64,000 bases of DNA from assembly GCF_029962835.1 (NCBI RefSeq), contig NC_080574.1, positions 28,618,001-28,682,000 of the forward strand, read 5' to 3'. Positions within the stretch are counted from its first letter, which is position 1; each line of letters starts with the position of its first letter. The notes under the pieces were generated by a model. The model saw only the letters and a program-made list of their open reading frames with translations. It was not told the DNA's origin and searched no databases. This document shows positions 11,505 to 23,635 of the stretch, one piece after another. The DNA comes from Magnolia sinica (lineage: Eukaryota; Streptophyta; Magnoliopsida; Magnoliales; Magnoliaceae). The position numbers and the translations under genes are program-made.

Positions 11505-12820
11505 TAGGGCTGGGTTAAGGTTGGTCTGATTTATGTCCAAGCTTGGCCTGCAATTCTAAACCAACCCAAGCCCAAATTCAGCACCAGCCCGTGACAGGCT
11601 GAAATAATCCAACCCAAATCCGGCCCGAGACATTTACATACAGCCTGTAACGTCCTGAATTTCCGTGGCCTGAGTCTATGCTCGGCCTGGGAATCCTAGG
11701 CGTTAACATAGAGATTAAACACTTGCCATTGAAAACTTCTTAATGGTCGCGAGAGCAAAAGTACTGGATCAAGCTGATATTTGTGATTTTCCTTCGTCCA
11801 AGTCTATGAGACCCTATGATCAGGATTGTGCAACTGGCATTATAATTATAAAGTATCCCATCAGATGGACAATCTACATCATCCATCCAAGCAACTCCAT
11901 GGTCCCATGACAATGCAACGGACGTCGAGCACGATGGATGAAAGTGGGGTCTCGAAGGTCTTCTCTAACCATTCAACCGAAGGGAAACGCTCACTTGGGC
12001 ACACTTTCTAATCAGGCAACTCGCCTCACTAGTGGATTCAAAGCACACGTGTGATATCGTATCCACTAATCAATCAATTCCCACATTAGCTGGTACACAT
12101 GACTAACACAATTGAACCGTTCAGAGACGACAATCAACGGGTCAAATTCGATGTACACGTGTGAACCACTTTATAATCTTCTCGGCCGGAAATTTGAGAC
12201 ATAACACTACCAAAGTTGGGCTTGGGTGATGAATGGACCCGATATCACATGCATGTGCTTCGTTTCCACGTGTGATGCGAGTGCCATTTAACCATCACGA
12301 GGAGTAAACATAAGTTGTCGTCGTCAGAGAGGTGTGTTAAGTGTCTATCGAGACTTATTAAAAGACAGGGAGAAGTGCTTGCTGTCCATCTCGCCATCGA
12401 AAGCTCTCGACAGCTGAAAGTGAGAGGATCCCACGAAAACGACACCTCGCCGCAACCGTCTAAAATATAGAAACGCAACAATGCTGTGGGAAGAGATTCA
12501 AAATTACCATATTACCCTTTCATCGCGTGTAAGGCCTCATTTGTTAACACTGAATTTTTGCACTTAACGTGAAATAGGAAAAATATTCCGTGTTTAGTGG
12601 TGTTTGTTAATGCATCATTAATGTAGAAGAAGGAATGCGCTAAGAGGTTTTTCACTTAATTCTTTTTGTAATAGGAGTCTAGCTTAATGGTGAATGTGGA
12701 ATGCGCTCAATAAATTTTTCATTAAACAAACATTTTTACTTTCAAAATTATCCCTTTTCAATTTACTACAGCAATTTTTTCCCTTTAAATTATTTGTGCA
12801 ATACAAAGTCAACTTTTAAC
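11505..12820. other. Intergenic with short repeat remnants
   Basis: 11510-11690 is rich in GGCCTG and CCAACCCAAGCCC type words, like the G/C-rich hAT-like elements further on. About 11700-11830 resembles half of a fold-back MITE. The rest, including a 78-codon minus-strand frame at 12245-12481, shows no recognisable gene. Confidence 0.4.
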
Positions 12821-12821
12821 C

Positions 12822-13312
12822 TATGAAACTTCACCATGCCCCCGCCATAATGCATGTGTTTCACCCATTCCATTCATCCATCTATAAAGATCGTTTAGGG
12901 CTTGATACCAAAAATGAGAGGAATATAAATCTCCGGTGGACCATACCACAAGAAAACAATAGTGATTGGATATCCACCATTAAAATTCTCCTAAGGCCCA
13001 ATGTACTATTTGTTTGACATCCAATCTGTTGATTAGGTCATATAAACCTAGATGAATGGAAAAAACAAAGATTAGCTTGATCCAATATTTTTATGGCCCC
13101 CAAAAAGTTTTTAATGGTCGACGTTCATTCAAGATTGTTTTCCCATAATGTGGTCCACTTGAGATTAGGATATACCTCATTTTTGGTCTCATAACATAAA
13201 ATGATCTATAAACATAGATGGGCGGCTGGATGAAACACACATCATGGTGGGGCCCACATAGCACTGACCATCAGCCATCGGATGGTGGCAGGGGAGTAGC
13301 CAATCTGTTTCC
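12822..13312. mobile_element. Mutator-like fold-back MITE, worn left end
   Basis: The right end reads GTAGCCAATCTGTTTCC, the same as the right ends at 19534 and 43991. The interior matches those copies (for example GAGGAATATAAATCTCCGG). The left terminus is worn away. It abuts the next element directly. Confidence 0.7.
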
Positions 13313-13313
13313 G

Positions 13314-13832
13314 TGGACGTGGATTGGATACTGACAAGTTGAGTAGCGAGACTTGCCATCGAAGTTATGTCACCAAGTTATATGGGCCCCATCATGACGT
13401 ATGTTTTGTATCCACGCCGTCCATCCATTTGGAAATATAATTTTAAATAAAGATCCAAAGAATGAGTCAAATCCAAACCTCCAGTAGACCTCACCACAGA
13501 AAACAATGGGGAGAGTGATGCCCACCATTAAAAACTTAAATAGGCCACAAAAGTTTTTGATCAAGCTGATATTTGTTTTTCCCTTCTTTCATGTCCGTGT
13601 TAACTTATGAACAGGTTGGATTTGGATTTCAAATAAAAATAATGGTGAGCCTTAGGAAGGTTCCAACGGTAGGCATCAATCTCGCCACTGGGTCAATTAC
13701 ATATTTCGATCGGCCTAAAATTAAATTTCCAAATAGATGGAGGCAAAGCACATACATCATAGTGGGCCCATAGAACTTGATGACGTCACTTCGGTAGCCA
13801 AATTCAACCTGTAAGTGGCTAATCCACGTCCA
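13314..13832. mobile_element. Fold-back MITE, TGGACGTGGATT ends
   Basis: About 519 bp. The left end TGGACGTGGATT is mirrored at the right end by AATCCACGTCCA. Inside, CATCATGACGTATG pairs with CATACATCATAGTGGG. The core matches other members although the termini differ. No clear target duplication. Confidence 0.7.
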
Positions 13833-13837
13833 AGTAG

Positions 13838-14130
13838 GATGCGGATTGGTTGGTGTACCTCACACCAGCTATATAGCTGCTGTATTGACGTCAGCAAGTT
13901 CTATGCATCCCATCATGAGGTATGTGTTATATCCAAACCATCCATCCATTTGGCAAGCTCATATTAAAGCTTGAGACGAAAAATAAGTTGCGAAAAGCAA
14001 CCGGGGATTGAACGTCTACCATTGAAACCCTTTTTGGGGTCACAGAAGTTTTAGATCAATATGATTTTTTTATTTGGTTTGGATAGCATATAAATATAAG
14101 ATGGGCTTATTTGAAGGTTTTGTTGCTACT
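13838..14130. mobile_element. Half fold-back MITE
   Basis: Starts with GCGGATTGGTTGG and runs into CCCATCATGAGGTATGTG and the shared core, but the mirrored right half is absent. It directly follows the element ending at 13832. Confidence 0.5.
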
Positions 14131-14579
14131 TGTGTTCAATCCTATAAAATCTTCCCGCTAAGAGGAATCATATAAAATCTTCCCGCTAAGAGGAATCAAG
14201 GGCCTTACGATGATTTTTAGTTTTTTATTAAATATGTTAGTTTATTTAAATTAAATATAATGATTTTATTTTCATTTCGTAAAAAATAATTTATTTATAA
14301 TGTAAAACATTTCCAAATGAGAGATAGGGACAACTGTGTCAAATTAACATATTTCAGACATTTAAGATGTTTGTTAACAAACAATTTGTTTAAGATTCAG
14401 TACTTAATTTTTAGACTTCAATCATAATTATTAAACAAGTCTTTTTACTTCAGATTTCAAATTCAGGCTTTAGATTTCAGATTCAGGCTTCAAAATTTAG
14501 ATTTAGTCTTTAGACTTCGGATTTAACAAATGGGGCCTAAGTCTGAGATTCAGATTCATTAGTGGCCCTCTAGTACTCA

Positions 14580-15030
14580 AGTCGGTGTGGGAAAGATTCG
14601 TGGGCTCACCATGTTGTATGTGTTTCATCCATGTCGTCCATCCATTTTTGCAGCTCATTTTAGGGCATGAGCCCAAAAGTGAAGCGAATTTGAATATCAG
14701 GTGGACCACACCACATGAAACAATAGTGGTTGAACACCCAACATTAAAAACTTCTCCAGGCACATAAATTTTGGAGCAAGCTGATATTTGTGTGTTTCCT
14801 TCATCCAGTTATGTGTGACCTAATCAAAATGCTGAAGGGACAATAAACATTAGAGTGGGCTCTAAGAAGTTTTTAATAGTGGGCATTCTATCAATACTAT
14901 TTCTTGTGTTGTGGTCCACTTGAGATTTAGACCTGCTTTATTTTTGGGCTCATGCACTAAAATGAGCTAATAAAATGAATGGACCACATGATAAAACACA
15001 TACATCATGGTAGTGTAGATGGCACCGACT
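14580..15030. mobile_element. Fold-back MITE, AGTCGGTG ends
   Basis: Left end AGTCGGTG and right end CACCGACT are complementary. CACCATGTTGTATGTGTTTC on the left pairs with AACACATACATCATGGTAG on the right. The interior shares the family core. Confidence 0.65.
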
Positions 15031-15339
15031 AATATTGAGATCTCGATAATGAAGGTGGAATTAATCACAGATTGCCTTTTCATAATTATAGAGGTTTTGG
15101 ATGAGTAAAAGTGGGACCAAGGCTAAGGAAAGTTGTATTTCGATCGTCTTTATTATAATAGATATCGGACAAGGTCCCATGATTTTAACGTTTCTTGTGC
15201 TTTATTTGTTTAATTATTTACCTCCTTGCGTTGAAAGTGATTATCATCCAATTTTTTATATTATTAGTCCTATTAATTTTTACATTAAAGGAAAAAGGTC
15301 TGTAGCGTTGCAAGATGTATCATGTGCTAATTTAGGCCA

Positions 15340-15632
15340 TTTGTAATAATTTTACAAAGGTAAAGCAAAAGTAAAAAGAATAACTTCGTGGACTTTAAAA
15401 GGTGATTTCAATCTCTTCACATGAATTCTTATGAATCAACATCATATTATTTTTCTCCTGTTTGGACCGCAACAAATAAAAAAAGTGGGGCATTTTGCAA
15501 AAATTCTACAAAGGTCAAGCAAATGTGAAAAGTGCAACATCACAAACTGTAAAAGGTTATTTCAATCCCTTCACAAGAATTCTTACAAATCCACGTCTTA
15601 TTATTTTTCTCCTGTTTAGATCATAGCAAATT
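15340..15632. repeat. Tandem duplication, unit about 145 bp
   Basis: Two diverged copies (about 15340-15480 and 15490-15632) share TCTACAAAGGT, TTTCAATC.CTTCACA and TTATTTTTCTCCTGTTT in the same order. Confidence 0.75.
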
Positions 15633-15649
15633 AATTAAGTGTGAATAGT

Positions 15650-16060
15650 GAAACCCTTTATGATCTACAGATCATGGAAGAAATTATGAAATCCTTGACA
15701 TATCAGTTGATTATATTGTTTTTGTGATCAAGGATCCATCAACCATGACAATTTATTGGTTGATGGATTTCTTTACATTCACATGAACATAGGATGAATT
15801 AGAAGAGACAACTAAAGCATGCACTATAAACCTGAGCTTCTATTTGTGGAAAATATTATTTTTAAAAAGGATGAGACTACAAAAGAGGCCTTGGCAGCCT
15901 AAGGAAGAGATGATAGATCAAGTTTTTACTTTATATAAGAGGTGGAAACCTCTTATAAAAATAAGAAAAAATAACTCTTACACACAAACATTTGAAAATA
16001 AAAAGTTCAATAAAAAATGTTGGCATTATAAATCTTAATGCAAAAGTAAAATAAAATTGT
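15650..16060 (+). mobile_element. Ty1/copia gag remnant
   Basis: Strongly decayed fossil resembling a copia gag region: words recalling the gag stretch around IMEEIMKSLT near 15670 and a lysine- and cysteine-rich knuckle-like end near 16010-16040. No LTRs were found. Broken, with many breaks. Confidence 0.45.
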
Positions 16061-17177
16061 TGACTAATAGTACTAGCATGTAAACCATGCATAACAAGGT
16101 TCAAAGTAGAAGCAAACCTCTTATTATTAATGTAGTAATCACATATGAAAAGTGTTGGGAGAAAAACCTCTTCTCCACCACATGTACATAAAAAAAGATA
16201 CAAATAATATTTACATAGTTCACTTTTAGTGTCTGTCTATGAATTTATGCCAATCTACCATAGTCAAAGGTTTATATATATATATATATATAAACAACTC
16301 TTAATAAACTAAAAGTTCTTTTTCTCTCACCACATAATATATGTTAGCCCAATTAAATTATGGCTTGCATAAAACTCTTTTTGAAATTATGAAATTACTT
16401 TGATAAACAATACACCTATGATGATCAGCTCCATAGATGCTAACAAAAATAAAAGAATTGCTAAATAAAAGCACGTAGAAGAGTCACTTTTAGAAACACA
16501 TCCAAAGTTTTATAAAGCCAAAAAGGTAAAATTATAATTTACTTAGTGAAGCAGTTCACCTTAGGTCTTCTATGATACTCATATGACACAAGCTTATATA
16601 TATGGTATACATAAAATCAAATTAAATCAAGTAAATTGTGGAACTTACCATAGCCAAGTGACACTAGAGATAACTCCAAAGTGCATTTAGCTTTTTACCT
16701 TGGGTTCTATCATTACCGTGGCATTTTCTAAATTGCAGTTGGTTGCCAGGATCACTAACTCAATTTGGGGTTCTTGAATTTGATTGGACAATCCTATCTC
16801 TTGACTCAAGGTCACTTATTTTGTAAAGTAGTACCCATAAATAATTTTTTATTTAGCCGCCTCCAACACAATGATTGGATAATAAAAAATTGTAATATTT
16901 TATTCACCATGCATTTATATTGGGACTCATGATTTGGCGAGTTTAAGTTGACATCTCTTCCATACTTCTACACGACCTATACAATTTTAAAGTAATTTTC
17001 AAGTGCCAGCGTATCATCGTCCCGGTCTACCAGAGTATCAAAGTCTTTCTCTAGTTTGCCACGGCAACATTTGAGTCATATCATGCTCCTCTGAAAGCTG
17101 CCGTCTCAATAAAAAACGGAACGATACCTGTCGAAAGGTTGTTTGGTAACTTACCCAAAATAGAAAGTCCCTACCTC
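16061..17177. other. A/T-rich upstream region
   Basis: No gene seen. It contains an AT dinucleotide run at 16272-16292 and, at about 16770-17050, a repeat also found twice upstream of the JmjC gene (see findings). The last part is the promoter region of the next gene. Confidence 0.5.
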
Positions 17178-17185
17178 TATAAATA
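17178..17185 (+). promoter_or_regulatory. TATA box
   Basis: TATAAATA in the context CTCTATAAATACCC, 81 bases before the ATG at 17266. A pyrimidine-rich leader follows, as is common in plant core promoters. Confidence 0.7.
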
Positions 17186-17265
17186 CCCATCTCTCCTTTT
17201 CTCCTCCCTTCCAACACCAGCAAAGAGACAGAAAGCAAGAGAAACAGGTCTTCTCTCTATCAGCC

Positions 17266-20200
17266 ATGGCACTGAACCTAGCTCTGGAAACAGCTTCGGC
17301 AACCAAGCCTTCTCCTTTCCTCAACTCCATCTTCATGTCGACTGTGAGCACCGCGGCAAAGACGCTTGCTACGGTTGCCAAAGCCGCTTCTGGAGAATTA
17401 GATGGGCAGAAATGGAGGCCCAAAGACCATCTAAGATACATGCTCATGATGATGATCTGGATGACTGTGTGGGTCCTTAGGGTTATGGTGGACCACTTTC
17501 CTTGTTCCATCATTCAATCCCCACCGGCCATTCTCGATGGCTTGGTCTCCGGCAGATCTTCGTCTTCAGATTCACTGGTTTTGCATGAAGAGTTTGGTGA
17601 TGGGTCTTCAACTAATGCCATTGGGAGGGCTCTCTCTCATGTAAGTATCCTTTTAACTGGAATTCTCTCTACTTCTTTTTTTTTTTCCTTTTTTTTTAAT
17701 GACAAAAATGGCCCTTATTAATGAGATAATTACGAGTTTAACGAGGATCATAAGGGTATTTTCGTAATTCATGTGGATCAAATCAAAACATGAGAATGCA
17801 AATGTATAAACGTTGTTTGTTTGTGAACTTTCAGATACAACGATTTTATTTTTTTCTCTAGTTCCCAGCCGTGCAAAAGGTGGCTTGCATCATAAATATC
17901 ACCTGGGGAGAAAATCAGGTTCGTCCATTGATCAAGTAGCCTGCCCATGTCAAATCAATGGACATCCGATGGACGGATGAATGGGTACATGTGGCCCACC
18001 TGATGGTTGAATTGTTCTAAATTTTTTCCGGGTGATCTTTATCGTATGGTTCGTATTTTTCACGGTTCGGATTTTCCAATTAAATGACGTGTTAGGGTTG
18101 TATGTGATTGTGTCTTCACTTTCCGGGAATGGTTGTGAGGGTAATTGGAATGCGACGCGCGCGAGTGTGTCCAAAAACATACGCGGCGCATGCATACAAA
18201 GCCAGGGCGGTTCATGAGATGGCCGGCCGGGAACACGCGCCGGGCCAAACGTCAGAGCAGGCTTGTAGACCTTGCGTACCCAAAAAAATATTGACCGTTC
18301 AGATGAGAACTCCTGTCAAAATACATGGATGGCCCATCTGATGATCGTTCTGCTTGATTTTAGAGTCGTGGAACTCATGCAGTGAGGATCTCTTGATGGT
18401 TCATTTTTTCCACGGCCATGATCGGTTTTCCATAAGCGAGGCACGCAAACATCAGAGGTGCACTCAAGAAAATGCCCTTGACTTCAGTAAAAGGAGAGAT
18501 GCTCCAGTGCTCTCAGAGTAGTATAAGCTACAGTACTTCTAGTTGAGTTGGAACACTTAGACAGTTTAATACATAGATCTAGTCCGTTGATTAGGTTCAA
18601 TGAATATTTCATGGGCAACCATGAAACAATTACACTAATCTGACAAATGTTATCCATTTGATCAGTATCCCTAAACACAGACAGTCAAGATCATTTATAT
18701 AAAATAGATCTAAACTGGATCCATCCCTTTGACAGGGGCTATCATGGATTGATTATGATTCTAAATAATCACCTTTTTTAGGCAATCGTAGCCATTCCAT
18801 CTATCACTAAGAAAAAGGATGGCTATAAAAAATAAGATCAAATCAAGGATGGATTAGATCATCCGATCAGCATGCTTTTTTGCATTTTAGCTAATGAAAT
18901 TCATTCTAAATTTATTGGACAGTTCAGATCAATTGGTTAGACTGTCTAAGAGAATCCATGCAACTAAGAGCACCGTAACCGATGCATTTCTCAAATAAAA
19001 AGTAGCCTCAATTTCACGGAAACGGATTGGCTATACTCCCCCTGCCACCAGCCAATGGCTGATGGTCGGTGCTCTGTGGGCCCCACCATGATGTATGTGT
19101 TTCATCCATGTTGTCCATTTAATTTTATAGATCATTTTATGTTATGAGAGAAAATTTGAGGTATATCTAAATCTCAAGTGGACCACATTACAGGAAACAG
19201 TGTTGAATGAACGTTGACCATTAAAAATGTTTTGGGGGCAATGAAAGTTTTGGATCAAGCTGATGTTTATTATATAAATTAATCAACAGATTGTATGTCA
19301 AATAAACAGTACAGTGGGCCTTAAGAGGATTTTAATGGTGGATATCCAATCATTATTGTTTTCCTTTGGTGTGGTCCACCTGAGATTTATATCCCTATGT
19401 TTATTATATAAATACATAAAATAATCTGTAAAAAGGTATGAACGGAATGGATGAAACAAATACATCATGGTGGGACCCACAGAGCACCCACCATCAGCCA
19501 CGGGGCTGGTATAAGGGGTAGCCAATCCGTCTCCCAATTTCACGACAAACCACCCAAAGAAAAACACTTGGTACATCGCGCAGGGCGTATTCTAGGTTAG
19601 TTTCACTAACATTGGAAGAGATGGCTCGATATGTATTAAATCCATGCCGTACATCACATAGCTACACTTTTGACCTTGATCCCCCAAAATCAGGATTATT
19701 CAACCTTCAGTTGAGTCTCTCAAAATAATAATACCTAAAATCTCTAAATTTGTGTGATACAGCCCATTTACCATTGAGAATTAAGTGATTTTTTGGGTAT
19801 CTATTTCATCCTAAGAAAAACACTGCGTGGATGGATTGGATGGCATATATACAGTACGGTGGGTCCTGCACTAAATTAATGGTGGGAATTCCATCTCTAC
19901 TGTTTCCCATGGTATGGTCTACCGGAGCTTTGAATGATTATAATTTTTAAGATCAACGATTATAATGAGGTAGAGGACTTGATGGACGGAGTGGATCACA
20001 TGTAATTTCCACCCACGTAACTATCGGTTTGCGAGTGTAACCCCGGAAGGTTCGCGAGGAGGAAAAGGTGGGGTTGGGTATTTTTGTGAAATCCTGGGGT
20101 AATTTCGTCATAACCCACTGTCGTTTTTTGCAGATATTCGCGCTTGTAAACGAGACCCCAGCCACGTCGCGCAAGTACCAGTTCGCGGTGGCGATGGCGG

Positions 20201-22339
20201 ACAAGATCGTGGACGAGAACGCCCGAGAGGGCCATGAATACCTGGCCGAGATCAACCGAACGGCTCTCTCCGCGGCTTTCTCCCGTACATCCAACCTCCT
20301 CTACCGATCCCTCCAGACCATGCACTCCATCTACCAGCACTCCGACGATACCTCCACGTGGCCTGCTCGTGTAATCCACTCGCTCCCCCTCGGGTCCCAC
20401 CTCCTCTCCTACTTCAAGGGCATCTGCTTCTGCCTCGGGAGCTTCTTCCCTTCCTCGTCGCCTGACACGTCAAGATCGCAGAAGCAACTGGCAGCAGCCA
20501 GTGACGTGACCTGGGTAGCCGGTGGGGACGAGAGTGTGTTGGCTGAGAAGCTGGCGCAGGAGCTGCTATGGATAACGAGCAAAATGAGGCTTTGTTCGGC
20601 CGTGGAAGAGGCCGTTGTGCAGTGGAGCTTTGCTACGGGCCTGGCGTCGCTTTCTCTGACCGCGAATACGCGAGTACAAGGCTCTATCGTCAAAATAACG
20701 GGTGAGATTCGAAACCGTACTCTCCTCTTGAAGTTTAAACTCGAAACGGACGGCTGAGAAATTACATCTACAAGCTGTTCCCGTTTAGTTAAAAAATGCC
20801 AAAGATCCGAGCGTCTGAGTTGTAGGATCCTCGATCTGAGGCTTTGCTGGGTCCCACCGTCGATGGACGATGTCACGAATATCTCCTCCATAGAAGGATA
20901 TGGACTCTTTGATCTTTGGATTACAAGTAGATATTTACTGCAGCAACGATCTGATTCCATGATCAATGGCTAGGATCTTCCAATGGGGAGATTTTTCGTA
21001 CGTGGTCTATCCAGTCCCACGCAACACGTGACGATCTCAATTTCCCACTTGAAAACTAACAGATCAAACCTGCGTTTGAGGATCCTATAACTCGTATGTG
21101 GACGAATTTCACCATTAAAAAAATAAGAAAAATAGAAATAAATTCTATAAAATTAGAAATTTGATTGATATATAAATAAATGAGTTTACACTCATTTAAA
21201 CAGGGATACTAAGATATGAAAGAAGTTCCCGGATTAAACTGCAACTAAAACTCTCATGAATCATGGCTTACTATAAATAGTAAGCTTACTATTTATGGAC
21301 TGTCACTACTATTGCACATGATTTTTGGCCAAAAATAGTAAGTGTCCTACTTGGCTTTACCATTATCCTAATTATTCTAAACACCCTGCCAAACTCCTAA
21401 AGCAAGAGTTATAATTAAACTAAAACTTACTCGTCGTGCCTCAAAATCATATATGCCTGATAATTCATTCCGACTTGCAAGATACATTGGTTTGAAGTTC
21501 TGACGGTTTGGATCACTTCTATCTCTGATTGGGCCTCTTCTGGTCCATTACATAAGTGTGGCCCACCATCAACGTGATGGATGATCAAACATGCACGAAA
21601 GTTATAGGGTCTCCACAAACTGTAGAATGCGGAGGTTTTGATCCCTGCAATTTTTCGAAGATGCCAAACAACCAGGTCACGAGAAGCATACCAGCCTCGT
21701 CGCTACGTGTTGTAGATTTTTTTTGCTTTCTTTCCAATAATGTAACGGTTGCTTGCAACTCAAGCAGATCCACTGTACACGTGGCAATCATGATTAGACC
21801 GTTGTTCTGGTGGCCAACCAAGGCACAGACCACAAACCATCAACGGTCGTGCAACGATCAAAGTTAAATATATTCAACGGTTGAGAACTATGATCATCGG
21901 ATGGCTGGGATTTGTCTTGCTCTATGGTTATCCGAACCGTACTATATCTCCACTTGCTAAAATACGCTTCCAGGTATCAATTCTTGAAAATGACCTCATA
22001 TCTCTGACTGCAATTTTTCTTTCTACAGCAATCCTCATGAGGGAGCTCGCTCGTGGAGAATTCGAGGCGGGAAGGCAGGTGAAGTTCCGGATCTTCGTCC
22101 TCTGGCTACCTCTTCTCTGCTACGCGAGCAACGGACTAACCTGCCCCGTTCTAACGGGATTCGAGAAAGGGGAGATGGAGCGTGTGATGGAGGATGTGAT
22201 CTCGAGCTTGCCTGCAACCGACCAGGAAGTAATTCTCGCAAACTGGCTGCAGGATTTCACTGTTTCCTGCTCCGACTGGCCCAATCTCCAGAGATGCTAT
22301 GATCGATGGTGCCGATGCTCCCGGAAGTTACTTCTCTAG
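17266..22339 (+). CDS. Plant protein with At3g05675-like C-terminal domain
   Basis: Three exons inferred from the sequence: 17266-17640, 20134-20701 and 22029-22339, encoding 417 residues. Intron 1 is phase 0 (CAT/GTAAGT to TTTTTTGCAG/ATATTC). Intron 2 splits an Ala codon (ACGG/GTGAG to TCTACAG/CAATC). Exon 1 holds a hydrophobic, Met-rich segment at residues 58-78 (YMLMMMIWMTVWVLRVMVDH) that may anchor to a membrane. Exon 2 has a helical part (FALVNETPATSRKYQFAVAM, from residue 127). Exon 3 has a Trp- and Cys-rich end (VLWLPLLCYASNGL, then NWLQDF, SDWPNLQRCYDRW). From memory this end resembles the C-terminal region of plant BTB/POZ proteins of the At3g05675-like group, but I see no BTB domain, and the function is unknown. 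The start is in good context (GCCATGGC) and follows a TATA box. The frame is open throughout, so I regard it as an intact host gene. Confidence 0.85.
17940..18480. mobile_element. MITE-like remnant in intron 1
   Basis: Words such as ATGTGGCCCACCTGATGGTT and GATGGCCCATCTGATGATCG recall the fold-back family, in opposite senses at about 17985 and 18330. Ends are unclear. Confidence 0.35.
19018..19534. mobile_element. Mutator-like MITE, 9-bp TSD, intact
   Basis: 517-bp element inside intron 1 of the 417-residue protein gene. It is flanked by a perfect 9-bp target duplication, CAATTTCAC (19009-19017 and 19535-19543), which points to the Mutator superfamily. Ends are GGAAACGGATTGGC and its near-perfect complement GCCAATCCGTCTCC. 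The inverted repeats extend through CCCACCATGATGTATG far into the element, so most of it can fold on itself. It has no coding capacity. This is the best-defined copy of the family and serves as reference. Confidence 0.9.
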
Positions 22340-22495
22340 TTACTACCCCTTGTTTTTTTTATAGATAACGCCCGTTTTTTCACTAAGTTCTCTAACGCAG
22401 TAGTACCACTTGGTACTGTTACATTACGAGAATGGAGAAAATATGGGTGTGGCTTTCTTGTTTATATTTATACTTTCTTTATAAGTATATTTTAG

Positions 22496-22530
<35 letters not shown>

Positions 22531-23230
22531 GTTGTATAATTTTAATAATACATGTGGTTGTGTGTAAGATCTGACTCTTATCATATTTCCGAGGACACGG
22601 TCTTCGTGTGTTCTGTCTGTCTGGCAGTAGGAATGATCACATGCTTTGTTTTGAGCTCACTTATGATGTTTATATGTGGAATCCAAACCGTGCATCTGGT
22701 GGGCCTTATGTGAATGGTACATATGAAGAATCATATACTTTCCAAAAAGTCATGTGGGACACACCAAAGGGAGCAATCTAATATCAGGGATATATTCATT
22801 TGAAGTAGTTAGAGATTTGGTACGTACCTTCATCCTGGTGGGACACGCACAATGACTGGGTTGGATGACAAATGCACAACATGGTGGACAGGCGTTCGAT
22901 CGGGATGTTTCTATGGTGGGTGTCCACTTCCAGATTGGCCCTTTTTTTTTTCCCAATCAGAGTGGGTCACCTGAGTTACAGACAGGTCGGATTTTTGAAT
23001 GTTGCATTGAAACATCAAGGTGGGCCCATACAGCTCGGACAGTGGTAATTATGGTATATTTGTTGTACTTTATTTTTTACGGCTCCTAAAATAGCTAAAT
23101 ATTAGACGAAACGGACACTTATGAAAATAAAAATAGTTCTTTAAAAATAAATAAATAAATTACGAATGTAAAGATGGCACCAAGGTAAATGTTACAGGTC
23201 ATCAGGCAACAAGGCATGGTGAGAAGCTTA
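22340..23230. other. Downstream region with SSR and MITE-like DNA
   Basis: Probable 3' UTR of the preceding gene up to an AT run at 22498-22527. From about 22640 to 23060, GTGGGCC and GGTGGGACACGC type words suggest further fold-back MITE remnants. No gene seen. Confidence 0.4.
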
Positions 23231-23632
23231 GGGCCCGTTTGGCCAGTTGGATTGGATGGGATTGGAAGGGATTGGATGTTAAATCTCGGGATTGGCCTGG
23301 CGTGCCAAACAGAGCCGGTGATCTGATACCAATCCCATGGATCTTAAGACAATCCACTGACAACGCCTTTATTACCTTTAAATCCCATCCAATCCACCCT
23401 AATACTTTCAAATTTGCCAGGGACGTATTTGGTTAGAGGGATTGGAAAGGATGGGAAGGTTTAATCCGGTATTGGCCGGCCGTGCCAAATAGGCTGGATA
23501 TAGCAGTCCAGGGATAGAGCAATCCCATGGATCTCAGGACAATCCACTGACAACATCATTATTACCTAGAAATCCATGCCATCCACCCCAATACCATCCA
23601 ATCCCTTCCAATCCACCTGGCCAAACGGGCCC
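23231..23632. mobile_element. Tourist-like (PIF/Harbinger) MITE, dimeric
   Basis: 402 bp with terminal inverted repeats GGGCCCGTTTGGCCAG and its complement, flanked by the 3-bp duplication TTA (23228-23230, 23633-23635) typical of PIF/Harbinger. The inside consists of two head-to-tail copies of one unit. Each reads GGGATTGG, then CGTGCCAAA, then CAATCCCATGGATCT, then ACAATCCACTGACAAC, with a worn junction near 23412-23436. Confidence 0.88.
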
Positions 23633-23635
23633 TTA

